Below are positions 12,958-20,793 of a stretch of 64,000 bases of DNA, one piece after another (position 1 is the first letter of the stretch; every line of letters begins with the position of its first letter). The position numbers and the translations under genes are program-made. Below the pieces are notes generated by a model, which worked only from the letters and a program-made list of their open reading frames with translations, was not told the origin of the DNA and did no database searches. Source of the DNA: CAWGAJ01 sp963820545 (GTDB lineage: Bacteria > Planctomycetota > Planctomycetia > Pirellulales > Thermoguttaceae); NCBI GenBank assembly GCA_963820545.1, contig CAWGAJ010000001.1:1736001-1800000 (forward strand), in the 5' to 3' direction.

Positions 12958-14656
12958 ATGGAAGCTGGTGAAATTCTCTTACGAAAAGGCTTGCTCGATC
13001 ACCGACAATTGCAGATGTCGCGTGAGGCCCAAAACGAGGGCACGCGACTCGATCAGGCCGCCGTCCAATTGGGATTCATCAGCGAAGAGGCGGCCCTCCG
13101 CGCCCTGGGCGAAGAAGTAGGCATCGAATTCATCGATCTGGCCGAGGCGGAAATCGATCTCTCCTTGCTGAAAAAATTTCCCATGCGGTTCATTCACCGC
13201 GAGAATATTTTTCCTCTTCGTCAGAATAACGGCGCCTTGGTGGTGGCCACCAGCGATCCCTTCAATTTATATCCCCTCGACGAATTAAGCGTGGCCACCG
13301 GCATGACCGTGGTGCCCATGCTGGCCGCCCGCTCGGAAATCGCCAAGCTCATCAAGACCCATCTCGGCGTGGGCAGCGAAACCATCGAAGGGCTGCTCGC
13401 CCAAAGCGATGACAACCGCGTGGTATTGCTCGAGCAGATCGAAACCGACGGTTCCGAACTCTCCGAAATGGCCCAGGAGCCTTCGGTCGTTCGCCTGGTC
13501 AACGAGATTTTGCTGGAAGCGATCGAGACCCGCGCCAGCGACGTGCACATCGAATCGCAGCAGTCGGGCCTGCGCATCCGTTACCGCATCGACGGCGTCT
13601 TGCACGACCAGCCCGTGCCCCATGAAATCAGCCGTTTTCAGGCGGCGATCATCAGTCGTCTGAAAATCATGGCCCGGCTGAACATCGCCGAACGCCGGCT
13701 GCCCCAGGACGGCCGCATCCAGCTTAAAGTGGCCGGTCGCGAGGTCGACGTGCGCGTTTCGGTCATTCCCATGATCCACGGCGAAGGGATCGTGCTGCGT
13801 ATTCTGGACAAAGGCGGCATGGAGTTCTCCCTGCAGCAAGCTGGGCATGGAAGACGATCTTTACAAAATCTTCCAGGAGTTGATCCGCCTGCCGCACGGC
13901 ATCATTCTGGTTACCGGTCCCACGGGCTCCGGAAAAACCACCACGCTTTATAGCGCGCTGTTGGAGATTCGCGACGAAGAAACGAAAATCATCACCACCG
14001 AGGACCCGGTCGAATACCAACTGGAAGGCATCAACCAGATTCAAGTGCATCCCAAGATCGGTTTGACCTTCGCCAATTCGCTCCGCAGTATTTTGCGCCA
14101 CGATCCCGATATCATGTTGGTGGGCGAAATTCGCGATTTGGAAACGGCCGAAAACGCCATCCAGGCCTCGCTTACCGGACACCTCGTCTTCAGCACCTTG
14201 CACACCAACGACGCGGCGGGCGCTTACACCCGGCTGATCGACATGGGCGTGGAGCCTTTTTTGGTTTCCAGCACCGTCGAGGCGGTGATGGCCCAACGGT
14301 TGGTGCGCACCCTTTGCCCGCATTGCAAGGAGCCCTACCGGCCTGATCGCCTGGAGTTGCCCGCCGATTTCCCCTACGAACAATTGCCTCGAGATTTGCC
14401 GCTTTATCGGCCCACGGGTTGCCGCGAGTGCCGGCATGTGGGATATTCCGGCCGCGTCGGCATTTTCGAGCTCCTGGTCACCACCGAAAAAATCCGCGAA
14501 CTGGCCCACCAGCGGTCCAGCAGTTGGAACATCGCCCAAGCCGCTCTCCAGCAAGGCATGCGCACCTTGCGTCAAGACGGCTGGCGCAAAGTTCTGGCCG
14601 GCAAAACCACCGTCGACGAAGTGGCCCGAGTCACCAAAGGAAATATTGAACATTAG
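12958..14656 (+). CDS. gspE: type II secretion / type IV pilus assembly ATPase GspE/PilB (one frameshift)
   Basis: Hexameric ATPase that powers pseudopilus assembly at the inner membrane. The N-terminal part (GEILLRKGLLDHRQLQ and on) is a MshEN/GspE-N domain. The ATPase core shows Walker A (GPTGSGKTTTLYSAL), Walker B (DPDIMLVGEIRD), a His-box region (LTGHLVFSTLHTNDA) and the tetracysteine zinc motif (CPHCKE...CRECRHVGYSGRVG). The frame changes near 13840: removing one g turns QQAGHG into the expected QQLGMED, so a one-base insertion is inferred; the pieces are 12871-13953 and 13847-14656. The open frame extends to GTG 12871, but a 14-bp hairpin lies in that stretch and neither start has a strong Shine-Dalgarno. 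It is followed by gspF after a repeat spacer. Confidence 0.9.
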
Positions 14657-14730
14657 TGGAGACAACTGAAAACTGATTACTGAAAACTACTATTCACTCT
14701 CCACTTTCCACTCTCCACTCGCCACTAAAT
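14657..14730 (+). repeat. oriented low-complexity spacer array (CTGAAAACT and CACTCTCCAC words)
   Basis: The spacer between gspE and gspF consists of two or three ACTGAAAACT-type words followed by CACTCTCCACTTTCCACT-type words. It is a short copy of the ordered array seen in several other spacers of this window, in the same order relative to transcription. Confidence 0.6.
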
Positions 14731-15933
14731 ATGCCCGAATTCCAGTATATTGCTCGTGACAGTACCGGCCAGAAAATATCCGGCACCATTTCGGCCGCGG
14801 GTCGCCGCGAGGCCACGGCCGCGTTGGTTGTCCGCTCCTTGTTTCCCGTGGAAATCAACGACGCCGTGCGCTTGGCCGCCCCCCAGCAGGTGCGCCGCGT
14901 GCCCGCGCAACTGTTGGCGGTTACGTTTAGTCAGTTGGCCGATCTCTTGCGCAGCGGCGTACCGCTGCTCCGCGCCCTGGATGTGATGCAAAAGCAGACC
15001 TCGCACTCCGGCTTGAATCAAATCCTGGGCGAAGTCCACCACCAGGTGGAAGAAGGCGCCACTCTGGCCGAAGCGATGGGCCGCTTCCCCCGCATTTTCA
15101 GCGAAATGGCGGTGAGCATGGTTCGGGCAGGCGGCGAAGGCGGCTTTCTCGAAGAAGCCCTTACCCGGGTGGCCGAATTCACCGAATCGCAGGAAGACTT
15201 GAAAAAACGCACCCTCGGCGCGATTGCCTATCCCGCCTTCCTCACCGTGGTGGGCCTGATCGTGGTCACCGTATTGATCGTGTTTTTTGTGCCCAAGTTC
15301 AGCGACCTCTTCGCCCGCCTGCGCGAACGCAATGAATTGCCCCCCATTACCGATTGGCTCCTTTGGCTGAGCGATACGCTCCGCGCTTACGGATGGTTGA
15401 TACTCATAGTTCTAGGGGTGGGCACATGGTTTGCCCGACGCTGGCTGCTCACGCCCGAAGGACGCTACTGGCGCGATCGCCTGGAATTGCGCTTGCCTTT
15501 GATCGGACCGATTCTCCAGAATTTGGCCGTGGCCCGCTTCTGCCGCGTCTTGGGAACCTTGTTGCACAACGGCGTGCCGATCATCCGTTCGCTGGAAATT
15601 TCCCGCGACGTCACCGGCAATCGCGTGCTGGGCACGGCCATCGGCGAAGCCACGGAAAATATCTCCGCCGGCCAATCCCTGGCCGAACCCTTGGCGGCCA
15701 GCGGCCATTTTCCGCCCGCCGTAGTGGAAATGATCGCCGTGGCCGAACAAGCCAACAATCTGGAAAACGTACTGCTGGGTGTGGCCGATTCACTGGAAAA
15801 ACGCACTTGGCGCAAGCTCGATCTGGCCGTGCGCCTGATCGAGCCGGTGCTCTTGTTGATCCTGGCCGCCGCGGTGCTCATGGTAGTCATCGCGCTGTTG
15901 CTGCCGATGTTAAGAATGAGTCGATCGCTATAG
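14731..15933 (+). CDS. gspF: type II secretion inner-membrane platform protein GspF
   Basis: An intact 400-residue protein, the usual length for GspF/PilC. It begins with the typical MPEFQYIARDSTGQKISGTI, has two repeated T2SSF domains (about residues 65-190 and 270-395, with motifs GVPLLRALDV and GVPIIRSLEI) and three membrane segments (about 170-190, 222-240 and 375-395). It is the polytopic platform that couples the GspE ATPase to pseudopilin assembly. Its position between gspE and gspG is the classical order. A tandem repeat plus two hairpins separate it from gspG. Confidence 0.95.
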   Translation: MPEFQYIARDSTGQKISGTISAAGRREATAALVVRSLFPVEINDAVRLAAPQQVRRVPAQLLAVTFSQLADLLRSGVPLLRALDVMQKQTSHSGLNQILGEVHHQVEEGATLAEAMGRFPRIFSEMAVSMVRAGGEGGFLEEALTRVAEFTESQEDLKKRTLGAIAYPAFLTVVGLIVVTVLIVFFVPKFSDLFARLRERNELPPITDWLLWLSDTLRAYGWLILIVLGVGTWFARRWLLTPEGRYWRDRLELRLPLIGPILQNLAVARFCRVLGTLLHNGVPIIRSLEISRDVTGNRVLGTAIGEATENISAGQSLAEPLAASGHFPPAVVEMIAVAEQANNLENVLLGVADSLEKRTWRKLDLAVRLIEPVLLLILAAAVLMVVIALLLPMLRMSRSL

Positions 15934-15974
15934 AAGAACAATATATTTCTTGAGAACTGGAAAAAGAATGGCTT

Positions 15975-16054
15975 AAATATAGATAATCAGAGCCAAATAT
16001 AGATAATCAGAGCCGGGGTGTGTCACCCCGGCACACCGGGCCGACACGGCCCGG
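15975..16054. repeat. 20-bp tandem duplication followed by twin 8-bp/3-nt hairpins
   Basis: A 20-base unit (starting AAATATAGATAATC) is perfectly duplicated at 15975-15994 and 15995-16014. It runs into two perfect hairpins of the same geometry: CCGGGGTG-TGT-CACCCCGG (16013-16031) and CCGGGCCG-ACA-CGGCCCGG (16036-16054). This is a REP/BIME-like element in the gspF-gspG spacer; it could stabilise or attenuate the operon mRNA. Confidence 0.75.
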
Positions 16055-16121
16055 CTCCGATGATCAAGGATGACTGAAAATCAATAAACATTCCCTTAAC
16101 TAATAATTGGAGTTCACATTT

Positions 16122-16559
16122 ATGAAATCCTCACATTCCCTCCGCCGTCGCGGCTTTACTTTAATTGAAGTCTTATTGGTGTTGGTCATTCTGGTGATCA
16201 TCATGTCGCTAGTGGTCGGATCATATACCGCCCAACAACGCAAAGCGCGGGCAGACGCCGCCAGAGTACAGGTCGGTTTGTTCGAAACGCCTTTGGAAGC
16301 CTACAACCTCGACATCGGCTCCTACCCCGCCACAAATCAAGGTCTGTCTGCGCTTCTCTCCTCTCCTGCCGATTTGCAAAACTCCGCAAAATGGAACGGC
16401 CCCTATTTAAACAAGGACCTTCCCCTTGATCCTTGGGGTCGTGCTTACCAATATTCGTCCCCGGGAAGACATAATCCCAATACCTTTGACGTCTGGTCGC
16501 TTGGTCCCGACGGCGTTGACGGCACGGCCGACGACATCGGCAACTGGACTTCGCAGTGA
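16122..16559 (+). CDS. gspG: major pseudopilin GspG
   Basis: The ATG at 16122 is chosen because TTGGAG precedes it. The 145-residue product has a basic leader ending in the prepilin peptidase site RRRG|FTLIEVLLVLVILVIIM. The C-terminal half carries the typical GspG signature (SYPATNQGLSALL, WNGPYLNKDLPLDPWGRAYQY, FDVWSLGPDGVDGTADDIGNW), including the calcium-site region. It forms the shaft of the T2SS pseudopilus. The downstream neighbours are the minor pseudopilin genes. Confidence 0.96.
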   Translation: MKSSHSLRRRGFTLIEVLLVLVILVIIMSLVVGSYTAQQRKARADAARVQVGLFETPLEAYNLDIGSYPATNQGLSALLSSPADLQNSAKWNGPYLNKDLPLDPWGRAYQYSSPGRHNPNTFDVWSLGPDGVDGTADDIGNWTSQ

Positions 16560-16578
16560 GCATCGCGCGTGTGTCTCA

Positions 16579-17328
16579 ATGATTACATCCCCGATAAACC
16601 CGATTTCCCTTTTTTCTCGGGGCAACAATGTTCGTTGTAGACGGCACACTCCCTGTGCTGTTTCCGCACACGGAGTGTGCGGACTACCTTCTCATCGCCC
16701 GGGCCTGACGCTCTTTGAAGTCCTGTTGACGCTCTGTTTGCTGGTAGTTATAGCCGCGGTGGTTTGGCCTAGTCTGGGAAAATCATTCAGCATTCATCGG
16801 TTGCGCAAAGCCGCCGACCAGGTCCATATCGGGTGGTGCAAGGCCCGGCTCAAAGCCATGGGCTCAGGTTGCATTCTCGTCTTTCGCTATGAAGTGGGCG
16901 GCAACAAATATCGCCTTGACGCTCAAGCAGCCGGCGCCGTTTCCAGCCAAAGCGACCTCATGGTTTCTTCCGCCGCAAACTATGGTCCCGAAGCCAATTT
17001 TGCCGGAAATACCAATCCGCAAAACAACGCTCCCTTAAACGGCGCTGCCTCTTCCCCCGGAATAACGCTGCCCGACGGCGTTTTTTTTCTCTCTAGTGAA
17101 ATCCTGCCCGATACCCGCGCCATGGCCGCGATAAGCAATATGTCTCCTCCTGAGGCCGGCTGGTCCGAACCAATTTTCTTCTATCCCGACGGCACTACAT
17201 CCACGGCACAACTCCTGCTCCGCAACAAGGAAGACCGGCTAATTGAATTATTCTTGCGCGGGCTGACGGGCGTGGTCACGGTAGGCAATGTAACCACTAC
17301 CCAAGAACGCGGACTACAACAACAATGA
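16579..17328 (+). CDS. gspH: minor pseudopilin GspH-like
   Basis: Prepilin-type protein with the cleavage/hydrophobic motif RPG|LTLFEVLLTLCLLVVIAAVVW and a GspH-like globular domain, ending at 17328. Starting at ATG 16579 gives a leader of about 45 residues, far longer than normal, because a palindromic repeat (16637-16687) lies in it. An in-frame GTG at 16675, inside that repeat, would give a normal ten-residue leader; neither start has a clear ribosome-binding site. Role inferred from position between gspG and gspI and from the motif; the family assignment within minor pseudopilins is less certain. Its stop overlaps the next ATG (ATGA at 17325), suggesting translational coupling. Confidence 0.8.
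   Translation: MITSPINPISLFSRGNNVRCRRHTPCAVSAHGVCGLPSHRPGLTLFEVLLTLCLLVVIAAVVWPSLGKSFSIHRLRKAADQVHIGWCKARLKAMGSGCILVFRYEVGGNKYRLDAQAAGAVSSQSDLMVSSAANYGPEANFAGNTNPQNNAPLNGAASSPGITLPDGVFFLSSEILPDTRAMAAISNMSPPEAGWSEPIFFYPDGTTSTAQLLLRNKEDRLIELFLRGLTGVVTVGNVTTTQERGLQQQ
16637..16687. repeat. REP-like palindrome inside gspH 5' coding region
   Basis: GCACACTCCCTGTGC and GCACACGGAGTGTGC (16644-16680) are 15-base arms with one mismatch around TGTTTCC; GTAG and CTAC extend the symmetry at the outer ends. It is read in frame in gspH and contains a GTG (16675) that could act as the start. Confidence 0.75.
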
Positions 17329-17915
17329 CGCACTTACTCCCCACTGCGAAAAGTCCCGCTACCTTACGGGAGAACGTCTCGAATAGTCCCCTCTCCGGGC
17401 ACCACGCAGTGGTCGGGGAGAGGGTTAGGGTGAGGGCAAGTGTCATTCCTTCATGCCGCTCCTCTTCCATCCCCAAAAACAAAGCAGGTTTTTCGCTTCT
17501 GGAGGTTATTTTAGCCTTGGCAATTCTTTTCGGGGCCATAGCCGTATTGGGTGAGTTGGGACGCCTGGGAATGCAGAACGCCCGATTAACCCAAGACCTC
17601 ACCCGAGCCCAATTTCTTTGCCAGAGCAAATTGGCCGAAATTATCTCCGGCATTACCCCGCTGGAAACGATCCAGCGCGCGGAGTTCGATTCCCTTTACC
17701 AAGATAGCGACGTGCCCTGGGTGTATTCCATCGAAACACAGCAAATCGATAATGGCGGTTTATACATGGTGCGGGTGACCGTGGAAAAAAATCTCCCCGC
17801 CGCGCAGCGCCCCGCCTCTTTTTCGCTGGTGCAATGGATCGCCAACCCGATCTTGTCCATAACTTCCTCGCAAACATCCACCACCAGTTCCGCAACGCAG
17901 AACAGTAGCCAATAG
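17325..17915 (+). CDS. gspI: minor pseudopilin GspI-like
   Basis: Prepilin-type protein with KAG|FSLLEVILALAILFGAIAVL and a GspI-like body. The first ATG (17325) overlaps the gspH stop, favouring coupled initiation, but gives an unusual leader of about 54 residues because a REP-like element (17388-17439) is read through in frame. Alternatively GTG 17430, inside the element, has the element's own GGGGAGAGGG as a Shine-Dalgarno and gives a leader of about 20 residues. The C-terminus is a Ser/Thr/Gln-rich tail (SSQTSTTSSATQNSSQ), a theme shared with gspJ and gspK. Confidence 0.82.
   Translation: MTHLLPTAKSPATLRENVSNSPLSGHHAVVGERVRVRASVIPSCRSSSIPKNKAGFSLLEVILALAILFGAIAVLGELGRLGMQNARLTQDLTRAQFLCQSKLAEIISGITPLETIQRAEFDSLYQDSDVPWVYSIETQQIDNGGLYMVRVTVEKNLPAAQRPASFSLVQWIANPILSITSSQTSTTSSATQNSSQ
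17388..17439 (+). repeat. REP-like element copy 1 (CCCCTCTCC...GGAGAGGGTTAGGGTGAGGGCAA)
   Basis: A 52-base element with CCTCTCC/GGAGAGG arms around an inner hairpin (GGGCACCACGCAGTGGTC). It matches copy 2 at 27939-27990 except at one base. The sequence GGGAGAGGGTTAGGGTGAGGG resembles a dispersed palindromic repeat found in many bacterial genomes. Here it lies inside the 5' part of gspI. Confidence 0.8.
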
Positions 17916-17984
17916 GTTTATCAAATATACATGGTGTTTCATAATGGCAACTAATTGACAGCCTTATTTAAAAGAGCTGATTAC

Positions 17985-18944
17985 ATGTATAGACAGAATG
18001 CCGCTTTTACACTTTTGGAAGTGATTTTGGCCATGGCATTGTCCGTGCTGGTGATCTTTGCCTTGAGCATGGCAGTGGATCTGAATCTTCGCCTGTTGGA
18101 CGCCGGCCGCACCCAAGTTGTGGAGGCACAATTGGCCCGGGCGGTTTTGCAGGTCATTGCCCGCGATATCTCCGCCGTGGTTTATTCCAATCCCTCGGAC
18201 CTGAAAAAACTCACGTCTAACGCTTTTTTGACCGCCAGCAGTCAAAGCGGCAGCACTTCACAGAGCGGAACTAATTCAAGCCAATCTACGAATCAGTCCA
18301 GCCAAAGCGGCAATGCACAAAACAGTTCTTCATCATCAACGGGATCAAGTTCCACGTCCGATACCAGCACTGACGAGACGACCACCGACATTGACCGCAC
18401 CAGCGATTTGGCCGATGCAACATCGCAAACGCAGCCGGGACTGTACGGCAATACCGCTGAGCTACTGATAGACGTCAGCCGACTGCCGCGGGCCGATCAG
18501 CTAAATGCCTCGAATCAAGAGGGCAACACTGCAAATACCGGGTATTTAAGCGACCTGAAAACCGTGGCCTATTACGTCATTAGCGATAGTGCCTCTCTGC
18601 CCTTGACGACCGGAAACGGACTAAATTCCGCGCGCGGGCTGGTCCGCCGGGAATTTGACCGCGCGCCCGCGGTCTACGCCGCCCAGCAAGGACAAGTTAT
18701 CCAACCAGAAGGCAATCTCGTGCCCCTGGCCCCCGAGGTGGAAGCCATCGAATTTCATTACTTCGACGGCACTCAATTGTTAGACACCTGGGATTCCATT
18801 AGCCAAAACGGCCTGCCCGTGGCAGTGGATATAACCGTCTATATCACCCGCCAGCACCCGCGCAACAGCGAAAATGCTCAGCCGTTGAAATATCACCTCC
18901 TGGTCAATATTCCTACGGCCCCACCCGCACAAATCTTGCCATGA
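17985..18944 (+). CDS. gspJ: minor pseudopilin GspJ-like with Ser/Gln-rich insert
   Basis: ATG 17985 is chosen: AAGAG lies upstream and it leaves a seven-residue leader. The prepilin motif is MYRQNAA|FTLLEVILAMALSVLVIFAL, with Ala instead of the nearly invariant Gly before the cleavage site. The body continues as a GspJ-type protein ending ...PAQILP. Residues about 85-130 are an extended low-complexity insert rich in Ser, Gln, Thr and Asn, absent from classical GspJ. The stop overlaps gspK by four bases (ATGA). It is part of the pseudopilus tip with GspI and GspK. Confidence 0.82.
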   Translation: MYRQNAAFTLLEVILAMALSVLVIFALSMAVDLNLRLLDAGRTQVVEAQLARAVLQVIARDISAVVYSNPSDLKKLTSNAFLTASSQSGSTSQSGTNSSQSTNQSSQSGNAQNSSSSSTGSSSTSDTSTDETTTDIDRTSDLADATSQTQPGLYGNTAELLIDVSRLPRADQLNASNQEGNTANTGYLSDLKTVAYYVISDSASLPLTTGNGLNSARGLVRREFDRAPAVYAAQQGQVIQPEGNLVPLAPEVEAIEFHYFDGTQLLDTWDSISQNGLPVAVDITVYITRQHPRNSENAQPLKYHLLVNIPTAPPAQILP

Positions 18945-20650
18945 CAACATATTGCAATATGCAATCCACTTCTCGCCGAGGAGTTGTACTCATTCTCGTA
19001 TTAGTAGTGATAGCCTTGCTGACAATGGCCGGCCTGACCTTTTCGGAATTGATGTTCACCGAGCGCAAAGCGGCCACCATCAACGGCCGGCAGGCGCAGG
19101 CCTTGGCCGCCGCCGAATCCGGTATAGAAATGGTGCGTATTTTTCTGAACAAGGATAAAGATACGCAAGAGCAGGCGGGCGGATGCTACAGTAATCCTTC
19201 GCTTTTCCGCGGCGTTCTGGTTTCCGACGACAGCAATCCCGCTGCCCGCACACGCTTTACCATCACCGCTCCTTTACTGGAAAACGGCGTTGCCGCGAGC
19301 ATCCGCTTCGGCCTGGAAAATGAATCCAGCCGATTGAATATCAATGTTTTATTAAAGTACGGCAAATCCAGCAAAAGCCGATCGCAATCCACATCATCCA
19401 GCGGCTCCACTCAGTCGGGCAGCTCCACTCAATCTACGGACTCTTCGACTTCATCCGACACTTCCACTCCTAATGATCCACGCTCGATATTGCTGACTTT
19501 GCCGGGCATGACCATGGATATTGCCGACGCCATTCTCGACTGGCTCGACTCCGACGACCAACCGCGCGAGTTTGGCGCCGAGTCGGAATATTATTCCACC
19601 CTGCAGCCCCCTTACAAGCCTACTAACGGTCCCATAAGCACCATCGAGGAACTGCTGCTGGTGCGCGGCGTGACGCCTTGGCTGCTCTTAGGCAGCGACC
19701 TGAATCGCAATTATATCGTCGAGCCCAACGAACCCCGCGGCGATAATCAATCCATGGTGGACAACTCCGATGGCTCCATGAATCAAGGTTGGGCGGCGTA
19801 TTTTACCTTGTACAGCGCGGAAAAAAACGTCCAGCCCAATGGTCAGCCACGGATCAATCTCAATCAGGACAACTTACAGACTCTCTATGACCAATTAGAA
19901 CAAACCCTAGGCTCCGATCAGGCCTCTTTCATCGTGGCTTATCGCCAGTTCGGTCCCTACAAACCGCCTGACAGCAACACGCCCGCCTCAGGCCCCACGC
20001 CCTTGACTCAAAGGTCGCCCACGCCGCCGATTCTTCGGACTCAACGCGACGAAAATAGCTCCAAACAATTCGATCTTACCCAAAAGGGCTCCAACAAACT
20101 CAATAGCGTACTCGACCTGATTGGCGCAAAGGTGCAGGCGCAACTCCAGGGACAGAAACAACCCACAATTATGGATTCGCCCTTTACCGATGCGCCCGGC
20201 GACATGACCACCTATCTGCCCAACCTCTTGGATTACACCACTGTTAGTTCCGCCGCGGTAATTCCCGGGCGGATCAACATCAATCAGGCGCCCCGAGCGG
20301 TATTGCAGTGCATACCCGGCATCACCACGGAAATTGTCGATGAGATCATTGCCCAGCGCACCATGGATCCCACCAGCGCCCAGACCAGCCGGCGTTACGA
20401 AACCTGGTTGCTTACCGAAGGGATCGTCACGCTCGATAAAATGAAGGCGCTCATGCCTTACATCACCTGCGGGGGCGACGTGTACCGACTCCAGGTCTTC
20501 GGCTATGCAGACGACGGGAGTGTCATGACCCGGCTCGAAGTCATAATTGATGCTAGCACTCAGCCGGTCCGGGTGTTATTTTGGAGAGATATAAGCCATC
20601 TCGGCCGTGCATACACCCCGGCAATCCTGGGAGTCGGATCCTCGCAATAA
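18941..20650 (+). CDS. gspK: minor pseudopilin GspK (general secretion protein K)
   Basis: A 569-residue protein, longer than the usual 320-350 of GspK. It has the GspK-type hydrophobic start (RRG|VVLILVLVVIALLTMAGLTFSE), the Glu-rich/Ala segment (QAQALAAAESGIE), SRLNIN, and two helix-hairpin-helix-like parts (LPGMTMDIADAILDWLDSDD; NQAPRAVLQCIPGITTEIVD). Typical motifs such as ISTIEELLLVRGV are present. Residues about 145-180 are a Ser/Thr/Gln low-complexity insert like that in GspJ. It caps the pseudopilus. Start codon overlaps the gspJ stop. Confidence 0.9.
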   Translation: MTTYCNMQSTSRRGVVLILVLVVIALLTMAGLTFSELMFTERKAATINGRQAQALAAAESGIEMVRIFLNKDKDTQEQAGGCYSNPSLFRGVLVSDDSNPAARTRFTITAPLLENGVAASIRFGLENESSRLNINVLLKYGKSSKSRSQSTSSSGSTQSGSSTQSTDSSTSSDTSTPNDPRSILLTLPGMTMDIADAILDWLDSDDQPREFGAESEYYSTLQPPYKPTNGPISTIEELLLVRGVTPWLLLGSDLNRNYIVEPNEPRGDNQSMVDNSDGSMNQGWAAYFTLYSAEKNVQPNGQPRINLNQDNLQTLYDQLEQTLGSDQASFIVAYRQFGPYKPPDSNTPASGPTPLTQRSPTPPILRTQRDENSSKQFDLTQKGSNKLNSVLDLIGAKVQAQLQGQKQPTIMDSPFTDAPGDMTTYLPNLLDYTTVSSAAVIPGRININQAPRAVLQCIPGITTEIVDEIIAQRTMDPTSAQTSRRYETWLLTEGIVTLDKMKALMPYITCGGDVYRLQVFGYADDGSVMTRLEVIIDASTQPVRVLFWRDISHLGRAYTPAILGVGSSQ

Positions 20651-20793
20651 AAACATACTCCAAGGGTTGACGATCAGAACGGGGAGGGATTTCATATTGA
20701 TGCCGAGTCCTAATCCCTTGCCAATTAACCACTTAGAACATATTTGCTAATCAACTAAACAATCGTAGATTTGCATATTATCGGATTAACATA

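Noticed and set aside
13763..14665. 300-codon minus-strand ORF opposite gspE
   Set aside because: Antisense shadow of the conserved ATPase domain.
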